Part shown: positions 63,354 through 64,000 of the stretch, one piece after another | Layout: every line of letters begins with the position of its first letter | Position numbering within the stretch: position 1 is the first letter of the stretch | Origin: Prorocentrum cordatum | Taxonomy: Eukaryota; Sar; Dinophyceae; Prorocentrales; Prorocentraceae | DNA length: 64,000 nt | Assembly (NCBI GenBank): GCA_963575745.1 | Contig: CAUYUJ010005008.1 | Coordinates: 1-64,000, forward strand | Direction: 5' to 3' | Translations under genes and position numbers: made by a program | Notes under the pieces: model-generated | Databases searched by the model: none | What the model was told of the DNA's origin: nothing | The model's input: the letters and a program-made list of their open reading frames with translations, nothing else

Positions 63354-63710
63354 TCTAACTAAAGTAACCCCTGCGTTACCCTAGGGGGTCCTGCAGGAAT
63401 GCGTGCTTGATCGTGTAGGTGTTCCTACTAGATTCCACATGTAACCCTACAGGATCCTGTATGTAAGCCCATAGGGTCCTAGATGGCCCGATATGGAACC
63501 CTCCATGGTCCGACATGGTCCGACATGTACCCCTGTAGGATCCTGTGGGATCCCATGTCATCCTAGATGGCCATGTGCGATCCTACATGTAACCCTATCG
63601 GGTCCGATACAAAAACCTACAAGGTATTATATGTCAGCCTATCGGGCGCTATATGTAATCCTGTAGGGTCCTGTATATAAGCATAGTGGATCCTGTATAT
63701 ACTCCTGGGC
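63354..63710 (+). repeat. Degenerate short repeat, unit 3
   Basis: Collinear copy. Confidence 0.65.
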
Positions 63711-63839
63711 GGTTTGATTGTTTGCTGACATAACTGGGAAGATATCACCCCTGGGACCAGTCGCTTGCGAGATGTTGTAGATTTTGAAACACCGACTCTC
63801 TGGTATTATTGTTTCTCATACATGGTCGCTGGCTTTTTG

Positions 63840-64000
63840 TCCCTCAAGAAATGACGACGCACTAGCCTTTGCCGATGCCAAACGGAAGCCCGTCTTTCTG
63901 CCGCAGAGGTCGAGCGCGGCTCTTGTGAGCACGAGTTTGATCGGTGTAGTAGATGTTTGCGCCGATGTCGCATTGCTTTCCTTTCTCAGAGACGTTCGCG
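63840..64000 (+). repeat. 173-bp satellite array, unit 3 (cut by window end)
   Basis: Only the first monomer is inside the window. Confidence 0.85.

Larger units (their letters stand above)
57048..64000 (+). repeat. 28-kb macrosatellite, unit 3 (partial)
   Basis: Third copy, cut by the window end inside the 173-bp satellite. It follows unit 2 at an offset of 28113 to 28117, rising to about 28205 after two strongly lengthened poly-G tracts. Confidence 0.95.

Noticed and set aside
1-64000. tRNA genes, bacterial promoters, ribosome binding sites and operons
   Set aside because: None seen; the window is eukaryotic and repeat-dominated, and no tRNA-like cloverleaf was noticed by eye.

Overview
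The window looks like nuclear DNA of a dinoflagellate. Three things in the sequence point there: (i) copies of the dinoflagellate trans-spliced leader (SL, core GTAGCCATTTTGGCTCA) fossilised in the DNA, one directly ahead of a gene and others inside a satellite, in the form of a whole SL followed by a truncated relict SL; (ii) a GC-AG intron that carries terminal inverted repeats and a target-site duplication, like introner-type introns; (iii) a degraded eukaryotic rDNA fragment (18S 3' end, ITS, 5.8S 5' part). I cannot name the species.

Layout: the window is almost entirely two complete and one partial direct tandem copy of a ~28-kb unit (unit 1: 1-28934; unit 2: 28935-57047; unit 3: 57048 to window end). 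The copies are nearly identical but not clones: unit 1 carries a 974-bp insertion (15414-16387) that unit 2 lacks, satellite monomers are shuffled, and there are scattered substitutions. Each unit is mostly nested repeats. In unit-1 coordinates these are: a 187-bp satellite (1-1124), a 21-bp minisatellite (1125-2312), three blocks of an ~89-bp satellite (3734-4425, 4800-5831, 27921-28195), a 173-bp satellite (6690-7630), triplet microsatellites (TCC, GGA, GGC, CAG, ACC), GAGCCC hexamer tracts (11915-12080, 18031-19078), a ~27-bp A-rich array with an internal inversion (12100-14990), and arrays built on CCAAGATGGC (16520-17470).

Genes: the best supported is a minus-strand gene at 20095-25449 (again at 48187-53544). 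It has an N-terminal zinc-ligand-rich ORF, a long coiled coil, a BED-like zinc finger and a large C-terminal part with transposase-like sequence features. The pieces lie in two frames. A 128-bp introner-like intron joins two of them exactly. The first junction fits a +1 shift at a UGA codon, a plain frameshift mutation, or an intron I cannot resolve. A 20/22 match to the SL lies 55 bp ahead of its start codon, which suggests mRNA recycling into the genome followed by intron gain. Two further minus-strand, lower-GC coding-like islands (2731-3733 and 7637-8410, with their copies) are unrecognised. Most other long open frames are translations of repeats and are not listed as genes.

Caution: some differences between copies (noise at 1256-1625, a C-rich burst at 44695-44822, long G runs at 62790-62830 and 63090-63190) look like sequencing or assembly errors.
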